Below, piece after piece: positions 41,842-51,175 of a stretch of DNA of 64,000 nucleotides; the stretch's first letter is position 1, and every line of letters starts with the position of its first letter. Source of the DNA: an uncultured Acidimicrobiales bacterium (GTDB lineage Bacteria > Actinomycetota > Acidimicrobiia > Acidimicrobiales > Aldehydirespiratoraceae). The position numbers were made by a program, and so were the translations under genes. The DNA is taken from NCBI GenBank assembly GCA_958296055.1, contig CATQHS010000001.1, positions 1,314,277-1,378,276 on the forward strand, written 5' to 3'. The notes under the pieces were generated by a model, which did not search any database, was not told the DNA's origin, and saw nothing but the letters and a program-made list of their open reading frames with translations.

Positions 41842-43998
41842 CTACAGCGACACCACGACGATGAACACGCCGGCCAGCACCGCGGCCGCCGCGAACAGGA
41901 TGGCCGCGTACTGCTGGACCTTGCCGGTCTGCATGCCCCGCAGGCTCTCGCCCGCGGAGTCCGAGACCCGGCCCGCGCCGTCGATGATGACGTTGTCGAT
42001 GACGCCCTGGTCCAAGCGGTCGTAGACGGCCCGGCCCGCGGCCACCGCCGAGCGGCCCGCGCCGTCGACGACCGCGTCGATGACCTTCTGGTTGGTCCAG
42101 TAGGCGGCTTTGGCCGCGGGGCCCTTGACCCCGCCGGCGACGATCCCGGTGTAGAGGTGGTCGAAGTAGTACTTGTCGGCCAGCACCCGGTGGCCGGCCC
42201 GGGCCAGCTTGTTGGCGGCGGTGGGCCCGTCGGGCAGCTCGGTGAGGCTCTGGCCCTCGGCCCTAGACCGGGCCCGGACCTTCACGAAGTAGTAGCGGTA
42301 GGCGGCCGCCGCCCCGCCCAGGGCCACCAGAGTGGAGACGACGGCCAGCGACCAGCTCGGGGTGGCGTGGCCGATGGGCGGGAAGTAGGCGGCCACCGGC
42401 TCGACGTAGTGGCCGAAGCGCTCCTGCGCGGCTTCGGGCCAGAGCTGGAAGCCGGCCGGCATGTTGAACAGGCCGGCGACGACGGCCATGGCGGCCAGGG
42501 CGTACAGGGGGACCACGATGCGGGGGCCGGACTCGTGGGGGTGGCCCTCGCCCCGGTACCGGCCGAAGAAGGTGAGGTAGATCACCCTGGTCATGTAGGC
42601 CGCGGTCACCGCCGCGCCGGCCAGGCCCATCAGCAGCATGGCCGTGTAGGCGCCGTTGCCGCCGGTGCCGCCGAGCAGGCCCCAGCCCCCGGTGCCGGCC
42701 AGGATCTCGTCTTTGGACCAGAACCCGGCCAGCGGCGGCAGGCCCATGAGGGCGACGGTGGCCACCAAGAAGGTCCGGTAGGTGTGGGGCATGGCCCGGC
42801 GGAGCCCGCCCATGTTCTTCTTCATGTCGAAGCCGCCGGCGGCGTGGCTGACCGAGCCCGAGCCCAGGAACAGGCAGGCCTTGAAGAAGGCGTGGGTGAA
42901 GAGGTGGAACATGGCCGCGGTCCAGGCCCCCACCCCCAGGGCCATCACCATGTAGCCGAGCTGGCTGACGGTGGAGTAGGCCAGCACCTTCTTGATGTCG
43001 TTCTGGGTGAAGGCCAGCAGGCCCCCGAACAGCAGGGTGACCGCTCCCACCAGCGCCAGCAGGTTGACGCTGGAGGAGGCGATGGCCATGCCGTCCCAGA
43101 ACACCGGGTAGAGCCGGGCCACCATGAAGATGCCGGCCACCACCATGGTGGCGGCGTGGATGAGGGCCGACACCGGGGTGGGGCCGGCCATGGCGTCGGG
43201 CAGCCAGGTGTGCAGCACGAACTGGCCCGACTTGGACATGACCGCGGCGAGCAGGCACGCCGAGGCCGCCACCAGCGCGGTGTGGCTCACCTCGCCGGCG
43301 ACGATGCGGGAGTTGACGGTGAGGGTGTCGAAGGCGCCGCCCGCGGCGAAGAACAGGATGCTCATGCCCACCAGCAGGCCCACGTCGCCGACCCGGTTGG
43401 TGAGGAAGGCCTTGAGGGCGGCGTCGGAGTTGGCCTTGGCCTCCCACCAGTGGCCGATGAGCACGAACGAGCACACCCCCACCAGCTCCCAGCCCACGAT
43501 CATCTGCAGCAGGTTGTCGCTGAGGACGAAGAACAGCATGGCCGCGGTGAACAGGCTCAAGAAGGCGAAGAAGTGGGTGTAGCGGGCGTCGCCGGCCACG
43601 TAGTCGGTGCTGTAGACGTGCACCAGCAGCGACACGGCGGTGACCACCACCAGCATCATCACCGACAGGCCGTCCACCAGGATGCCGGCGTCGTAGCGGA
43701 CGCCGCCCGACACCAGCCACGACACCGACCGGTGCACGGCCGGGGCCGTCTCGTGGGCCCCGTGGTGGGCCACCCAGGCCACGGCCGCGGCGACGGCCAG
43801 CAAGAAGGAGGCGCCCACCGCCACCAGGCCCAGTTCCGAGCCCCGGCGGGGCATCCGCTTGCCGAAGGCCAGGATGGCGGCGAAAGACAGAGCGGGCAGC
43901 AGCGGGATCAGCCAGGCGTTGGCCAGGAACCAGTTGGCGTCCGATACCGACATGGGGCCGGTCGGCGCCGCTTCGGCGGCCAGGATCAGCAGGCCCAC
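41842..43998 (-). CDS. nuoL: NADH-quinone oxidoreductase subunit L (first cluster)
   Basis: A 718-residue subunit with the extra C-terminal helices and long lateral helix of NuoL. Seen: VGWELVGVCSFVLIGHWWEA, NRVGDVGLLVGMSILF, FVLHTWLPDAMAGPTPVSAL, NDIKKVLAYSTVSQLGYMVM, HAFFKACLFLGSGSV and GFWSKDEILAGTGG. It is about 90 residues longer than the second NuoL (625 residues at 60828-62705), mainly from loops and the C-terminal part. It starts 7 bp after nuoK. Confidence 0.96.
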   Translation of the reverse strand: MGLLILAAEAAPTGPMSVSDANWFLANAWLIPLLPALSFAAILAFGKRMPRRGSELGLVAVGASFLLAVAAAVAWVAHHGAHETAPAVHRSVSWLVSGGVRYDAGILVDGLSVMMLVVVTAVSLLVHVYSTDYVAGDARYTHFFAFLSLFTAAMLFFVLSDNLLQMIVGWELVGVCSFVLIGHWWEAKANSDAALKAFLTNRVGDVGLLVGMSILFFAAGGAFDTLTVNSRIVAGEVSHTALVAASACLLAAVMSKSGQFVLHTWLPDAMAGPTPVSALIHAATMVVAGIFMVARLYPVFWDGMAIASSSVNLLALVGAVTLLFGGLLAFTQNDIKKVLAYSTVSQLGYMVMALGVGAWTAAMFHLFTHAFFKACLFLGSGSVSHAAGGFDMKKNMGGLRRAMPHTYRTFLVATVALMGLPPLAGFWSKDEILAGTGGWGLLGGTGGNGAYTAMLLMGLAGAAVTAAYMTRVIYLTFFGRYRGEGHPHESGPRIVVPLYALAAMAVVAGLFNMPAGFQLWPEAAQERFGHYVEPVAAYFPPIGHATPSWSLAVVSTLVALGGAAAAYRYYFVKVRARSRAEGQSLTELPDGPTAANKLARAGHRVLADKYYFDHLYTGIVAGGVKGPAAKAAYWTNQKVIDAVVDGAGRSAVAAGRAVYDRLDQGVIDNVIIDGAGRVSDSAGESLRGMQTGKVQQYAAILFAAAAVLAGVFIVVVSL

Positions 43999-44005
43999 GG
44001 TCGCC

Positions 44006-44305
44006 TCAGCCCTTCAGCATGTCGGCCTCGGAGAGGTCGATGCTGCGGCGGTTGCGGTACATCAACAAGACGATGGCCAAGCCGATGCCGACCTCGGCCG
44101 CGGCCACGGCGATGACGAACAGGGCGAACACCGCGCCCCCCACGTCGTCGTTCAGCGCTCCGAAGGCGACCAGGTTGATGTTGACCGAGTTCAAGATGAT
44201 CTCCACCGACATCAGCACCAGCACGCCGTTGCGGCGGGCCAGCACGCCGTACACCCCGATGCAGAACAGCACCGCCCCCAGCAGCAGGAACTGGTTCAAC
44301 AGCAT
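44006..44305 (-). CDS. nuoK: NADH-quinone oxidoreductase subunit K (first cluster)
   Basis: A 99-residue three-helix subunit. The conserved Glu residues are in [19 protein letters not shown] and [20 protein letters not shown], which form part of the central charged path. The Arg pair YRNRRSID follows. The 69-bp gap to nuoJ holds a duplicated piece of the nuoJ end (CGGATCAGTCCTTGCGGGC at 44327-44345 and 44371-44389). Confidence 0.96.
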   Translation of the reverse strand: MLLNQFLLLGAVLFCIGVYGVLARRNGVLVLMSVEIILNSVNINLVAFGALNDDVGGAVFALFVIAVAAAEVGIGLAIVLLMYRNRRSIDLSEADMLKG

Positions 44306-44374
44306 TATCGGCTCACCGGCAACGGTCGGATCAGTCCTTGCGGGCGGCAGGTCAGCTTCAACAGCACTGGCGGA

Positions 44375-44908
44375 TCAGTCCTTGCGGGCCACCACTATGG
44401 CCCCGATCAAGGCGGCCAGCAGCAGCACCGACACCGCCTCGAAGGCGATTATGTACTGGCTGAAGATGGCGTCGGACACCAGGGAGGTCGGCTGGGGCTC
44501 GTTGATCACCAGCCGGGTGTCGGAGAAGCTCTCGATCAGGGCGCCGCCGGTCACCAGCCCCAGCAGCACCGCCACCACCGCGGCCATGACCCGCTTCTCG
44601 CCCGAGGCGGTCTCATCGTCGCCCATGGAGGCCCGGGTGAGCATGATCCCGAACAGGAACAGCACCACGATGGCGCCGACGTACACCAGCACCTGGGTGA
44701 CGGCCACGAACTCCGACCCCAGCAGGATGAACTGGGCCGCGGCTCCGGCCAGCACCAGCACCAGCCACAGGGCGGCGTGGACGACGTTGCGGGTGGTGAC
44801 GCAGCGGAAGGCCGAGAACACCATCACCGCGGCGATGGCGACAAAGAACACGTTTTGGGCCACTAGGAGATCGCCGTCGGCCGCGGCCGCGGCCAGCGCG
44901 CCGGTCAC
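44375..44908 (-). CDS. nuoJ: NADH-quinone oxidoreductase subunit J (first cluster)
   Basis: A 177-residue membrane subunit. Seen: [40 protein letters not shown] and [20 protein letters not shown], the pi-bulge helix that links the quinone site to the antiporter arm. It begins at 44908 and overlaps the nuoI stop by 4 bp. The gene's last 15 bases lie inside the second copy of a 19-bp direct repeat. Confidence 0.95.
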   Translation of the reverse strand: MTGALAAAAADGDLLVAQNVFFVAIAAVMVFSAFRCVTTRNVVHAALWLVLVLAGAAAQFILLGSEFVAVTQVLVYVGAIVVLFLFGIMLTRASMGDDETASGEKRVMAAVVAVLLGLVTGGALIESFSDTRLVINEPQPTSLVSDAIFSQYIIAFEAVSVLLLAALIGAIVVARKD

Positions 44909-45447
44909 GGGGCCGGGACCTTCCGCTTCTTGGCCTCCGACCCGGCCTCGTAGTCCTCAAAGTCGGGCACCGTCTCCATCCACTCCGACAGGCGGGACAT
45001 GTCATGGAGCAGGTCGGCGATGCGGGGCTCGGAGAACTCGTACTCGGGGCTCCAGAACAGGGCGTCGAAGGGGCACACCTCCACGCAGATGCCGCAGAAC
45101 ATGCACAGGGCGTAGTCGATGTCGAAGCGGTCGAGCTTGTTGACCAGGCGGGGCTTGCCCCCGGCCCGCCGGGGCGGCGCCTTCTCCTTGTGGCCCTCGA
45201 TGTAGATGCACCAGTCGGGGCACTCCCGGGCGCACAGCATGCAGGCGGTGCAGTTCCCCTCGTGCAGGGCGATCACGCCCCGGGCCCGGGTGGGGGGCGC
45301 CTCCTTCTCCCGGGGGTACTGCACGGTGGCCGCCCCTTTGGTCGGGGCCGGGACCAGGGTCTTGATCCCCCGGCGGGGGAACACGGTGCGCAGGATGGTG
45401 CCGCCGGTGACGGCCAGCCCCTTGAACAGCCCGGGCACTAGGGCCAT
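44905..45447 (-). CDS. nuoI: NADH-quinone oxidoreductase subunit I (first cluster)
   Basis: A 180-residue 8Fe ferredoxin-like subunit carrying clusters N6a and N6b, which hand electrons to NuoB. The two motifs are [12 protein letters not shown] (about 70-81) and [12 protein letters not shown] (about 115-126). Before them [16 protein letters not shown] anchors the protein on the membrane arm. It restarts the nuo operon after the three-copy insert; the 193 bp between the insert and this gene have no coding frame I trust and could hold a promoter. Confidence 0.95.
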   Translation of the reverse strand: MALVPGLFKGLAVTGGTILRTVFPRRGIKTLVPAPTKGAATVQYPREKEAPPTRARGVIALHEGNCTACMLCARECPDWCIYIEGHKEKAPPRRAGGKPRLVNKLDRFDIDYALCMFCGICVEVCPFDALFWSPEYEFSEPRIADLLHDMSRLSEWMETVPDFEDYEAGSEAKKRKVPAP

Positions 45448-45640
45448 AACGCCGCCGCGGCCAGCGCGTCGGTCACGGCCGAACGCCGCCGATGAGACAG
45501 GTGCTCACAAGCTGTGACACGGGCCGCAAGCCTACCGAGGCTCCCGCGCCGTCCGCGTCACCGGGCGCCTCAACCGAGCCGTTCCCCGTGGATCGGCACG
45601 AGCATCCGCGGCCAAGTCGCCACGCCGGCGCGTCTGACGC

Positions 45641-46168
45641 CTACCTGCCGGGTTTGCGTTGCCGCAGTTCGCGTTGCACGCGAGGGCCGAACTCAACCCG
45701 AAAAGGCGCAGCGTGAACCGACACCGGATCGACGTCGATGCCCAGGAAGCGCAACCGCTCGACCACCCACTCCATCCAGAGTTCGTCGTCGCCCGGGCCG
45801 AGCATCAGAATTGCCGCTTTGGTGAGTTCGCGTCCATTAGCGGATTTCCATGAATTCACTGGCCCGGAAGACCACCCGCGGTCGTCTTTCAGAATCAAGC
45901 GCCGGCCGTCGCTCAGGTCCGCGAACTCCTCCGCGTAGAAGCTAAGCCTCCCCGACTCAAGCATCTTCTGCCGCTGGGCCAGCATCATTTCATGCGGGTG
46001 TGCAGTAGGGAGCCAGCCAAAACCCTCACGTTTCTCCGGCCTGGCGGCGTCAAGTTCTTCTGGAGTCGGAGGGCGGACGTAACCCGTCATATCGAGCTTC
46101 GGACGCCGCGGCGGAGCCGTCAAATCCTCCGTCTCAACTATTGCTCCCAGCGCAATGACGTCCAACAC
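45641..46168 (-). CDS. Unknown repeated protein in the nuo operon, copy C
   Basis: A 175-residue protein starting GTG 46168. Main motifs: LDVIALGAIVETEDLTAPPR, a Pro-rich segment, FYAEEFADLSDGRRLILKDD with RGW, ELWMEWVVERLRFLGIDVDP and the basic end FGPRVQRELRQRKPGR. No signal peptide or membrane segment. I recognise no family. Two more copies lie directly upstream on the same strand between nuoI and nuoH. It is the only one of the three that is intact at both ends. The soluble, acidic-to-basic layout and multi-copy state recall immunity-type proteins, but that is a guess. Confidence 0.75.
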   Translation of the reverse strand: MLDVIALGAIVETEDLTAPPRRPKLDMTGYVRPPTPEELDAARPEKREGFGWLPTAHPHEMMLAQRQKMLESGRLSFYAEEFADLSDGRRLILKDDRGWSSGPVNSWKSANGRELTKAAILMLGPGDDELWMEWVVERLRFLGIDVDPVSVHAAPFRVEFGPRVQRELRQRKPGR

Positions 46169-46174
46169 TGACGC

Positions 46175-46691
46175 TTACCTACCAGATTTGCGCTGCCGCA
46201 GTTCGTATTGGACGCGGGGCCCGAACTCCACCTGAAAAGGTGCAGCATGAACCGACGCCGGATCGACATCAACGCCCAAGAAGCGCAACCGCTCAACCAT
46301 CCACTCCATCCAGTTCGTCGTCGCCCGGGTCCAGCATCAGAATTACTTCTATGGTGAGTTCATGTCCATTGGCCACTTTCCAGCTACTATCCGGGGAATT
46401 CACTGGCCAATGAGCCCAACCGCGGTCGTCCTTCAGGATCACCCGACGGCCGTCACTCAAGTCCACGAACTCCTCCGCGTAGAACTGAGGCCTCCCCGAC
46501 TCAAGCATCCTCTGACGCTCGACTAGCAGCCCTTCAGGGTGAGGGCCCCTACGAGGAAGCGGCCTAGCGATGCCGAGTTCTTCAGGTGCAGGACGATGGA
46601 CGCAATAACCCCCATAGAGAATGGGCCACCTCGGAGGGCCCGTCAAGTCCTCCGTCTCAACAATTGCCCCCAGCGCAGTGACATCCAACAC
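46175..46691 (-). pseudogene. Unknown repeated protein in the nuo operon, copy B (frameshifted)
   Basis: Copy B starts at GTG 46691 (VLDVTALGAIVETEDLTGPP) and should end at the TAA at 46175. It is 517 bp against 528 bp for copies A and C, not a multiple of three. A 2-base deletion near 46313 is seen by direct comparison: copy C has CCATCCAGAGTTCGTCGTCG, copy B has CCATCCAGTTCGTCGTCG. The frame therefore ends early as DDELDGVDG, although the shifted frame still encodes MEWMVERLRFLGVDVDP and a normal end. Because copy A has lost its stop, copy B is also translated as its C-terminal extension. Confidence 0.78.
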
Positions 46692-47219
46692 CGACGCCTG
46701 CCCGCCGGGTTTGCGTTGCCGCAACTCGCGCTGCACTCGGGGGCCGAACTCAACCCGAAAAGGTGCAGCATGAACCGACACCGGATCGACATCGACGCCA
46801 AAGAAACCCAACCGCTCAACCACCCACTCTGTCCAGAACTCACTGTAATCTGGTTGAAGAATGGAAGCCGCATCGAAGGTCAGAGAGCATCCATTGGCCA
46901 CTTTCCACAAACTGCCCGAAGACCAACCGCGGTCGTCCTTGAGAATCACGCGCCGACCGTCGCTCAAGTCCGCGAACTCCTCCGCGTAGAACTGAGGCCT
47001 CCCCGACTCAAGCATCCTTTTACGCTGGGCCAGCTTCATTTCAGGCGAAGCAGGCATGTAGCCCCCGCCAGAACTCCTGAGTTCTTCTAATCTAACATCA
47101 AATTCCTCAGGAGTCAGAGGAGGGTCGACGTAACCTCTCATATCGAGCTTCGGATGCCGCGGAGGGGCCGTCAAATCTTCCGTCTCAACTATTGCCCCCA
47201 ACGCAATAACGTCTAACAC
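46293..47219 (-). CDS. Unknown repeated protein, copy A fused to truncated copy B
   Basis: The 308-residue frame is copy A (176 codons, 46692-47219) read into copy B. In copies B and C the end reads RKSGR-stop or RKPGR-stop; in copy A it reads RKPGGQAS and runs on, because the stop codon TAG has become CAG. Copy A has LDVIALGAIVETEDLTAPPR, FYAEEFADLSDGRRVILKDD with RGW, EFWTEWVVERLGFFGVDVDP and the same basic C terminus. It lies 96 bp downstream of nuoH on the same strand, so it is probably in the nuo transcript. Function unknown. Confidence 0.72.
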   Translation of the reverse strand: MLDVIALGAIVETEDLTAPPRHPKLDMRGYVDPPLTPEEFDVRLEELRSSGGGYMPASPEMKLAQRKRMLESGRPQFYAEEFADLSDGRRVILKDDRGWSSGSLWKVANGCSLTFDAASILQPDYSEFWTEWVVERLGFFGVDVDPVSVHAAPFRVEFGPRVQRELRQRKPGGQASVLDVTALGAIVETEDLTGPPRWPILYGGYCVHRPAPEELGIARPLPRRGPHPEGLLVERQRMLESGRPQFYAEEFVDLSDGRRVILKDDRGWAHWPVNSPDSSWKVANGHELTIEVILMLDPGDDELDGVDG

Positions 47220-47315
47220 AGCTCATTCTCCACTCGGTTAGGACCAGTTTGGCGGCTAACCACTTGATTCTTTTGGCCTGCATGTCGGATCCGGGTGGGT
47301 TCGGCTGGGCCTTGT

Positions 47316-48347
47316 TCAGACCAGGACTTTGAGGACGCCGGTGACCACGATGTTGGCCAGGGCGATGGGGATGAGGAACTTCCAGGCCAGGCGCTGAAGC
47401 TGGTCCTCGCGGAAGCGGGGGAAGGTGAACCGGAACCAGAAGATGAGAAACGACAGGCCGACGATCTTGACCATCAGCACCACCGGCCCCAGCACGTTGA
47501 ACAGGTTGTCGGCCGGGTCGAGGCCGGGCACGTACCAGCCGCCCAAGAACAGCACCGCGGCGATGGCCGAGAACACGCCGGCGGTGGCGAACTCGCCGAT
47601 GAAGAACAGCAGGAACCGCAGGCCCGAGTACTCGGTCATGTAGCCGGTGACCAGCTCCGACTCGGCCACCGGCATGTCGAAGGGGGTCTGGGTGAGCTCG
47701 GCCTGCATGGCGATCATGAACACCGCGAACCCCACGAACTGGGTGATGACGAAGGGGTTGCCGATGCCGCCCCAGCCGAAGATCTCGCCGTCGGCCTGGG
47801 CCAGCACAATGCCTTGCATGTTCATGGTCTCGGCCTGGATCACCACCCCGACCACAGCCAGGATGAGGGGCAGCTCGTAGGCGATGAGCTGGCCGGTGGC
47901 CCGCAGGCCGCCCATCAGCGAGTACTTGGAGGCCGAGCCCCAGCCCGCCATCAAGATGCCGATCACCGACACCGAGCTGACGGCCAGGGCCAGGTAGATG
48001 CCCAGGTCGTTGTCTATGAAGAAGGCGTCGGGTCCGCCGGGCAGCACCACCACCAGCAAGAAGGTGGACACCAGCACCACGAAGGGGGCGGCCTTGAACA
48101 CGAACCGGTCGGCCCGCCGGGGGACGATGTCCTCCTTCTGGATGAACTTGCCCACCTCGGCCAAAAGCTGCAGCGAGCCGTAGGGGCCGGCCTCCATGGG
48201 GCCGAGGCGGCTCTGCATGAAGCTCACCAGCTTGAACAGGTGCAAGTACACCAGGGTCCCGGCCGGGATGAGCACGGCCACCAGCCCCACCACCACCCGG
48301 ATGGAGGTCTGCTGCCACCAGGCCAGCTCGGCCAAGATAAGGGTCAT
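47316..48347 (-). CDS. nuoH: NADH-quinone oxidoreductase subunit H
   Basis: A 343-residue membrane subunit that builds the quinone chamber with NuoB and NuoD. Seen: KLVSFMQSRLGPMEAGPYGS, ADRFVFKAAPFVVLVSTFLL, ELPLILAVVGVVIQAETM, QTPFDMPVAESELVTGYMTE (the conserved charged E-channel loop), EYSGLRFLLFFIGEFA and RFTFPRFREDQLQRLAWKFL. It starts 40 bp after nuoD. Normally nuoE, nuoF and nuoG come between nuoD and nuoH; here none of them is present. Confidence 0.96.
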   Translation of the reverse strand: MTLILAELAWWQQTSIRVVVGLVAVLIPAGTLVYLHLFKLVSFMQSRLGPMEAGPYGSLQLLAEVGKFIQKEDIVPRRADRFVFKAAPFVVLVSTFLLVVVLPGGPDAFFIDNDLGIYLALAVSSVSVIGILMAGWGSASKYSLMGGLRATGQLIAYELPLILAVVGVVIQAETMNMQGIVLAQADGEIFGWGGIGNPFVITQFVGFAVFMIAMQAELTQTPFDMPVAESELVTGYMTEYSGLRFLLFFIGEFATAGVFSAIAAVLFLGGWYVPGLDPADNLFNVLGPVVLMVKIVGLSFLIFWFRFTFPRFREDQLQRLAWKFLIPIALANIVVTGVLKVLV

Positions 48348-48387
48348 GGCCGCGCCCCCGCGGCGCCGGTTGTCGCCAGAGTGCCGG

Positions 48388-49566
48388 TCATCGGTCGATG
48401 TCTCCGAGGATGAAGTACAGGCTGCCCAGGATGGTGATTATGTCGGGCACGTACACCCCCTTGAGCAGCCACGGGGTGATCGACACGTTGGAGAACGACG
48501 CCGAGCGGATCTTGACCCTAAACGGCGCCAGGTCGCCCTTGGACACCACGTAGTAGCCCATGATCCCCAGCGGGTTCTCGGTCTCGACGTAGGCCTCTCC
48601 GGCCGGCACTTTGATGATGCGGGGCACCTTGGCCATGATCGGCCCCGGCGGCAGCCCGTCGAGGAGCTGATCCACCATCCGGGTCGCCTCCCGGGTCTCC
48701 TGGAGCCGCACCCAGAAACGGGCGAAGGAGTCGCCGTCGGGATGGGTCCACACCCTCCAGTCGAGTTGGTCGTGGACCAAGCCGCAGGGGGCGTCGCGGC
48801 GGAGGTCCCAGTCCACGCCCGAGGCCCGGATGTTGGCGCCGGAGAGCCCGTAGCCCAGCCCGACCTTGGCCGGGATCACCCCTATGCCCCGGGTCCGGGC
48901 CTGGAAGATCTCGTTGCCCTCCACCAGCTCCTCGATCTGATCGCAAAAGTTTCGGATCTTCTTGAGGGCCTGCTTGGTCTCGGCCGCCCACCCGGCCGGG
49001 AGGTCGTCCTTGAGCCCGCCGATGCGGTCGAAGTTGGGGTGGAACCGGCCCCCGGTGGCGGCCTCTATCTGGTTGAGCACGTGCTCGCGGTCCCGGAAGG
49101 CGAAGAAGACCGGGGTGATGGCCCCCACCTGCACGGCCATGTCGCCCAAAAACAGGGTGACGTTGGCGATGCGGCTGAGCTCGAACAGCGCGGTGCGGAT
49201 CCACTGAGCCCTCAGCGGCGCCTCCACCTCCATGAGCTGCTCGGCGGCCAGGATGAACGGCACCTCGTTGGCGAAGCTGCCCAGCCAGTCGATGCGGTTT
49301 ATGAGGGTGGTGACCTGGGGGTAGGTCCTCACCTCGGCCAGCTTCTCGTAGCCGCGGTGCATGTAGCCCATCACCGGCTCGGCTGCTATCACCTGCTCGC
49401 CGTCGAGCTTGGCCACGATCCGCAGGGTGCCGTGGGTGGCCGGGTGCTGGGGGCCGATGTTGAGGGTCATGCCCTCGGTCTCGATCTCGAGGTTGACCCG
49501 GGCGTCGGCGGCCTGGCCCGCGATGTAGCGGAGCTGCTCGCCGGCCGCGGGCGGTGCCGCGGTCAC
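48388..49566 (-). CDS. nuoD: NADH-quinone oxidoreductase subunit D
   Basis: A 392-residue quinone-binding subunit. The quinone His and Tyr lie in NIGPQHPATHGTLRIVAKLD and MGYMHRGYEKLAEVRTYPQV; the end DIITILGSLYFILGDIDR is typical. Other conserved blocks are RIDWLGSFANEVPFILAAEQ and GANIRASGVDWDLRRDAPCG. The Arg in HRGYEK is a candidate for methylation by the nearby MidA-type enzyme; the equivalence to the mitochondrial site is inferred. It begins 37 bp after nuoC. Confidence 0.96.
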   Translation of the reverse strand: MTAAPPAAGEQLRYIAGQAADARVNLEIETEGMTLNIGPQHPATHGTLRIVAKLDGEQVIAAEPVMGYMHRGYEKLAEVRTYPQVTTLINRIDWLGSFANEVPFILAAEQLMEVEAPLRAQWIRTALFELSRIANVTLFLGDMAVQVGAITPVFFAFRDREHVLNQIEAATGGRFHPNFDRIGGLKDDLPAGWAAETKQALKKIRNFCDQIEELVEGNEIFQARTRGIGVIPAKVGLGYGLSGANIRASGVDWDLRRDAPCGLVHDQLDWRVWTHPDGDSFARFWVRLQETREATRMVDQLLDGLPPGPIMAKVPRIIKVPAGEAYVETENPLGIMGYYVVSKGDLAPFRVKIRSASFSNVSITPWLLKGVYVPDIITILGSLYFILGDIDR

Positions 49567-49603
49567 CGGCTCTCCGCTCTTCCGGGCCAGCCAGCCGCCG
49601 CGG

Positions 49604-50308
49604 TCACGGGGCCTCCGCCCCGTCCGAGCCGGTGCTGGCGCCGGGGCCTTCGCCGGGCATCAGCTCCATGTCCACGATCCCGGGCCAGGGCTTCACCCGC
49701 CGGGCCAGCAGCGGGTAGTCCTTGCGCAGCGGGTTGCCCTCGAATTCGCTGGGCAGGTAGATGTGGCGCAGCCCGGGGTGGCCGTCGAAGTCGATGCCGA
49801 ACATCTCCCAGGCCTCGCGCTCGTGCCAGTCGGCGCCGGAGTAGACCGGCGTCCAGCTCGCGGCCCGCAGGTCGTCGTCGGGCAGGTCGGCCTTGGCCGT
49901 CAGCGAGCGGCGCCCGGCCGGGTCGTTGACCCGGGCCAGCAACTGGAAGCGGGTGTCGCCGCCGGCCGCCCCGGTCTGCATGGGCCCGGGGTCCTTGGGC
50001 TCGGGAGGGTCGAGGGCGTTGTCGACCTGGCTGTCCATGTCCCGCCCGAACGGCGACGGCAGCCAGTCGATGGCCGACAGGAAGCCGAAGTAGACGAAGC
50101 CCAGCCCGGAGCGCAGGTACTCGGCCAGCGGCCCCCAGGCACCCCGCTCGACCCTGACGCATAGGTCGCGCCCGGCCCGCAGTTCCGAGCCGACCAGGGC
50201 CGGGCCCAGCTCGGCCGCCAGCGCCTCCAGCAGTCCCTCCCGGACCGGATCGGCTCCGGCTACGGCGGCGGCCCCAGCCCCGGCGTCAGCCGACGACAAT
50301 CGGCTCAC
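49604..50308 (-). CDS. nuoC: NADH-quinone oxidoreductase subunit C
   Basis: A 234-residue 30-kDa-type subunit. The conserved C-terminal signature is [20 protein letters not shown] then [21 protein letters not shown] middle insert ([18 protein letters not shown]) lengthens the usual 150-200-residue core. It overlaps nuoB by 23 bp. The start codon is taken at 50308; a later start is possible since the first 30 residues are Ala-rich and unconserved. Confidence 0.94.
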   Translation of the reverse strand: MSRLSSADAGAGAAAVAGADPVREGLLEALAAELGPALVGSELRAGRDLCVRVERGAWGPLAEYLRSGLGFVYFGFLSAIDWLPSPFGRDMDSQVDNALDPPEPKDPGPMQTGAAGGDTRFQLLARVNDPAGRRSLTAKADLPDDDLRAASWTPVYSGADWHEREAWEMFGIDFDGHPGLRHIYLPSEFEGNPLRKDYPLLARRVKPWPGIVDMELMPGEGPGASTGSDGAEAP

Positions 50309-50786
50309 CCCTCCAGCGCTCGGCCATGTCCTCGTTGCGGATGCGCTCCTGGAGCATGACGATGCCCTCCAGCAGGGCCTCGGGCCTCGGCGGGCAGCCG
50401 GGCACGTACACGTCGACGGGCACGATCTGGTCGACGCCCTTGGTGACCGAGTAGCTGTCCCAGTAGGGGCCGCCGCAGTTGGCGCACGACCCCATGGAGA
50501 TCACGTACTTGGGCTCGGGCATCTGCTCGTAGAGGCGGCGCACCGCCGGGGCCATCTTGTCGGTGACGGTGCCCGAGATCACCACCAAGTCGGCCTGGCG
50601 GGGGCTGGCCGGCAGTGGGATCACCCCCAGGCGCATCACGTCGTAGCGGGGCGAGCCGAAGGCGGCCCCCATCTCGATGGCGCAGCAGGCCAGGCCCCAC
50701 TGGTACACCCACAGGGAGTACTTGCGGCTCATGTTCAACAGGGCGGTCAGCGGCTTGGGGACCTTGCCCGACTCCACTAGACCCAT
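50286..50786 (-). CDS. nuoB: NADH-quinone oxidoreductase subunit B
   Basis: A 166-residue subunit carrying the terminal cluster N2, which reduces quinone. The ligands are visible: the double Cys in [20 protein letters not shown], then [18 protein letters not shown] and [21 protein letters not shown] chose ATG 50786 ([14 protein letters not shown]); the longer frame to 50978 overlaps nuoA and is unlike the family. It overlaps the nuoA stop by 10 bp. Confidence 0.95.
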   Translation of the reverse strand: MGLVESGKVPKPLTALLNMSRKYSLWVYQWGLACCAIEMGAAFGSPRYDVMRLGVIPLPASPRQADLVVISGTVTDKMAPAVRRLYEQMPEPKYVISMGSCANCGGPYWDSYSVTKGVDQIVPVDVYVPGCPPRPEALLEGIVMLQERIRNEDMAERWRGEPIVVG

Positions 50787-51142
50787 CGCAGCATCCCCTT
50801 GCGCCAGGCGTAGAGCAGGCCCAGCAGCAGGATGAAAATGAAGATGGCCATCTCCACCAGGCCGAACATCCCGTAGGCCTCCAGCCGGGTGGCCCACGGA
50901 AAGATGAACACCGCCTCCACGTCGAACATCACGAACAGCAGGGCGAACACGTAGTAGCGGATGTTGGCCTGCGACCACCCGTCGCCGATCGGGTCCACGC
51001 CCGACTCGTAGTTCTCGGTCTTGGCCGGGGTGGGCCTCGACGGCCGCAGCAGCCGCCCCAAGCCCAGGAAAGCGCCGACCAGCACCACGCCCAGCGCCCC
51101 GAAGATCCCGACGGTCAGGTAGGTGCGCAGGAACTCCGACAT
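50777..51142 (-). CDS. nuoA: NADH-quinone oxidoreductase subunit A
   Basis: A 121-residue three-helix subunit and the first gene of the operon. Seen: [40 protein letters not shown] then [20 protein letters not shown] with the conserved Asp and Glu, and [20 protein letters not shown]. Length is normal. The promoter must lie in 51143-51263, where a large inverted repeat also sits. Confidence 0.95.
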   Translation of the reverse strand: MSEFLRTYLTVGIFGALGVVLVGAFLGLGRLLRPSRPTPAKTENYESGVDPIGDGWSQANIRYYVFALLFVMFDVEAVFIFPWATRLEAYGMFGLVEMAIFIFILLLGLLYAWRKGMLRWV

Positions 51143-51175
51143 CGGGGGGTCAGCCTACCCGGGCCGGGACGGCCA

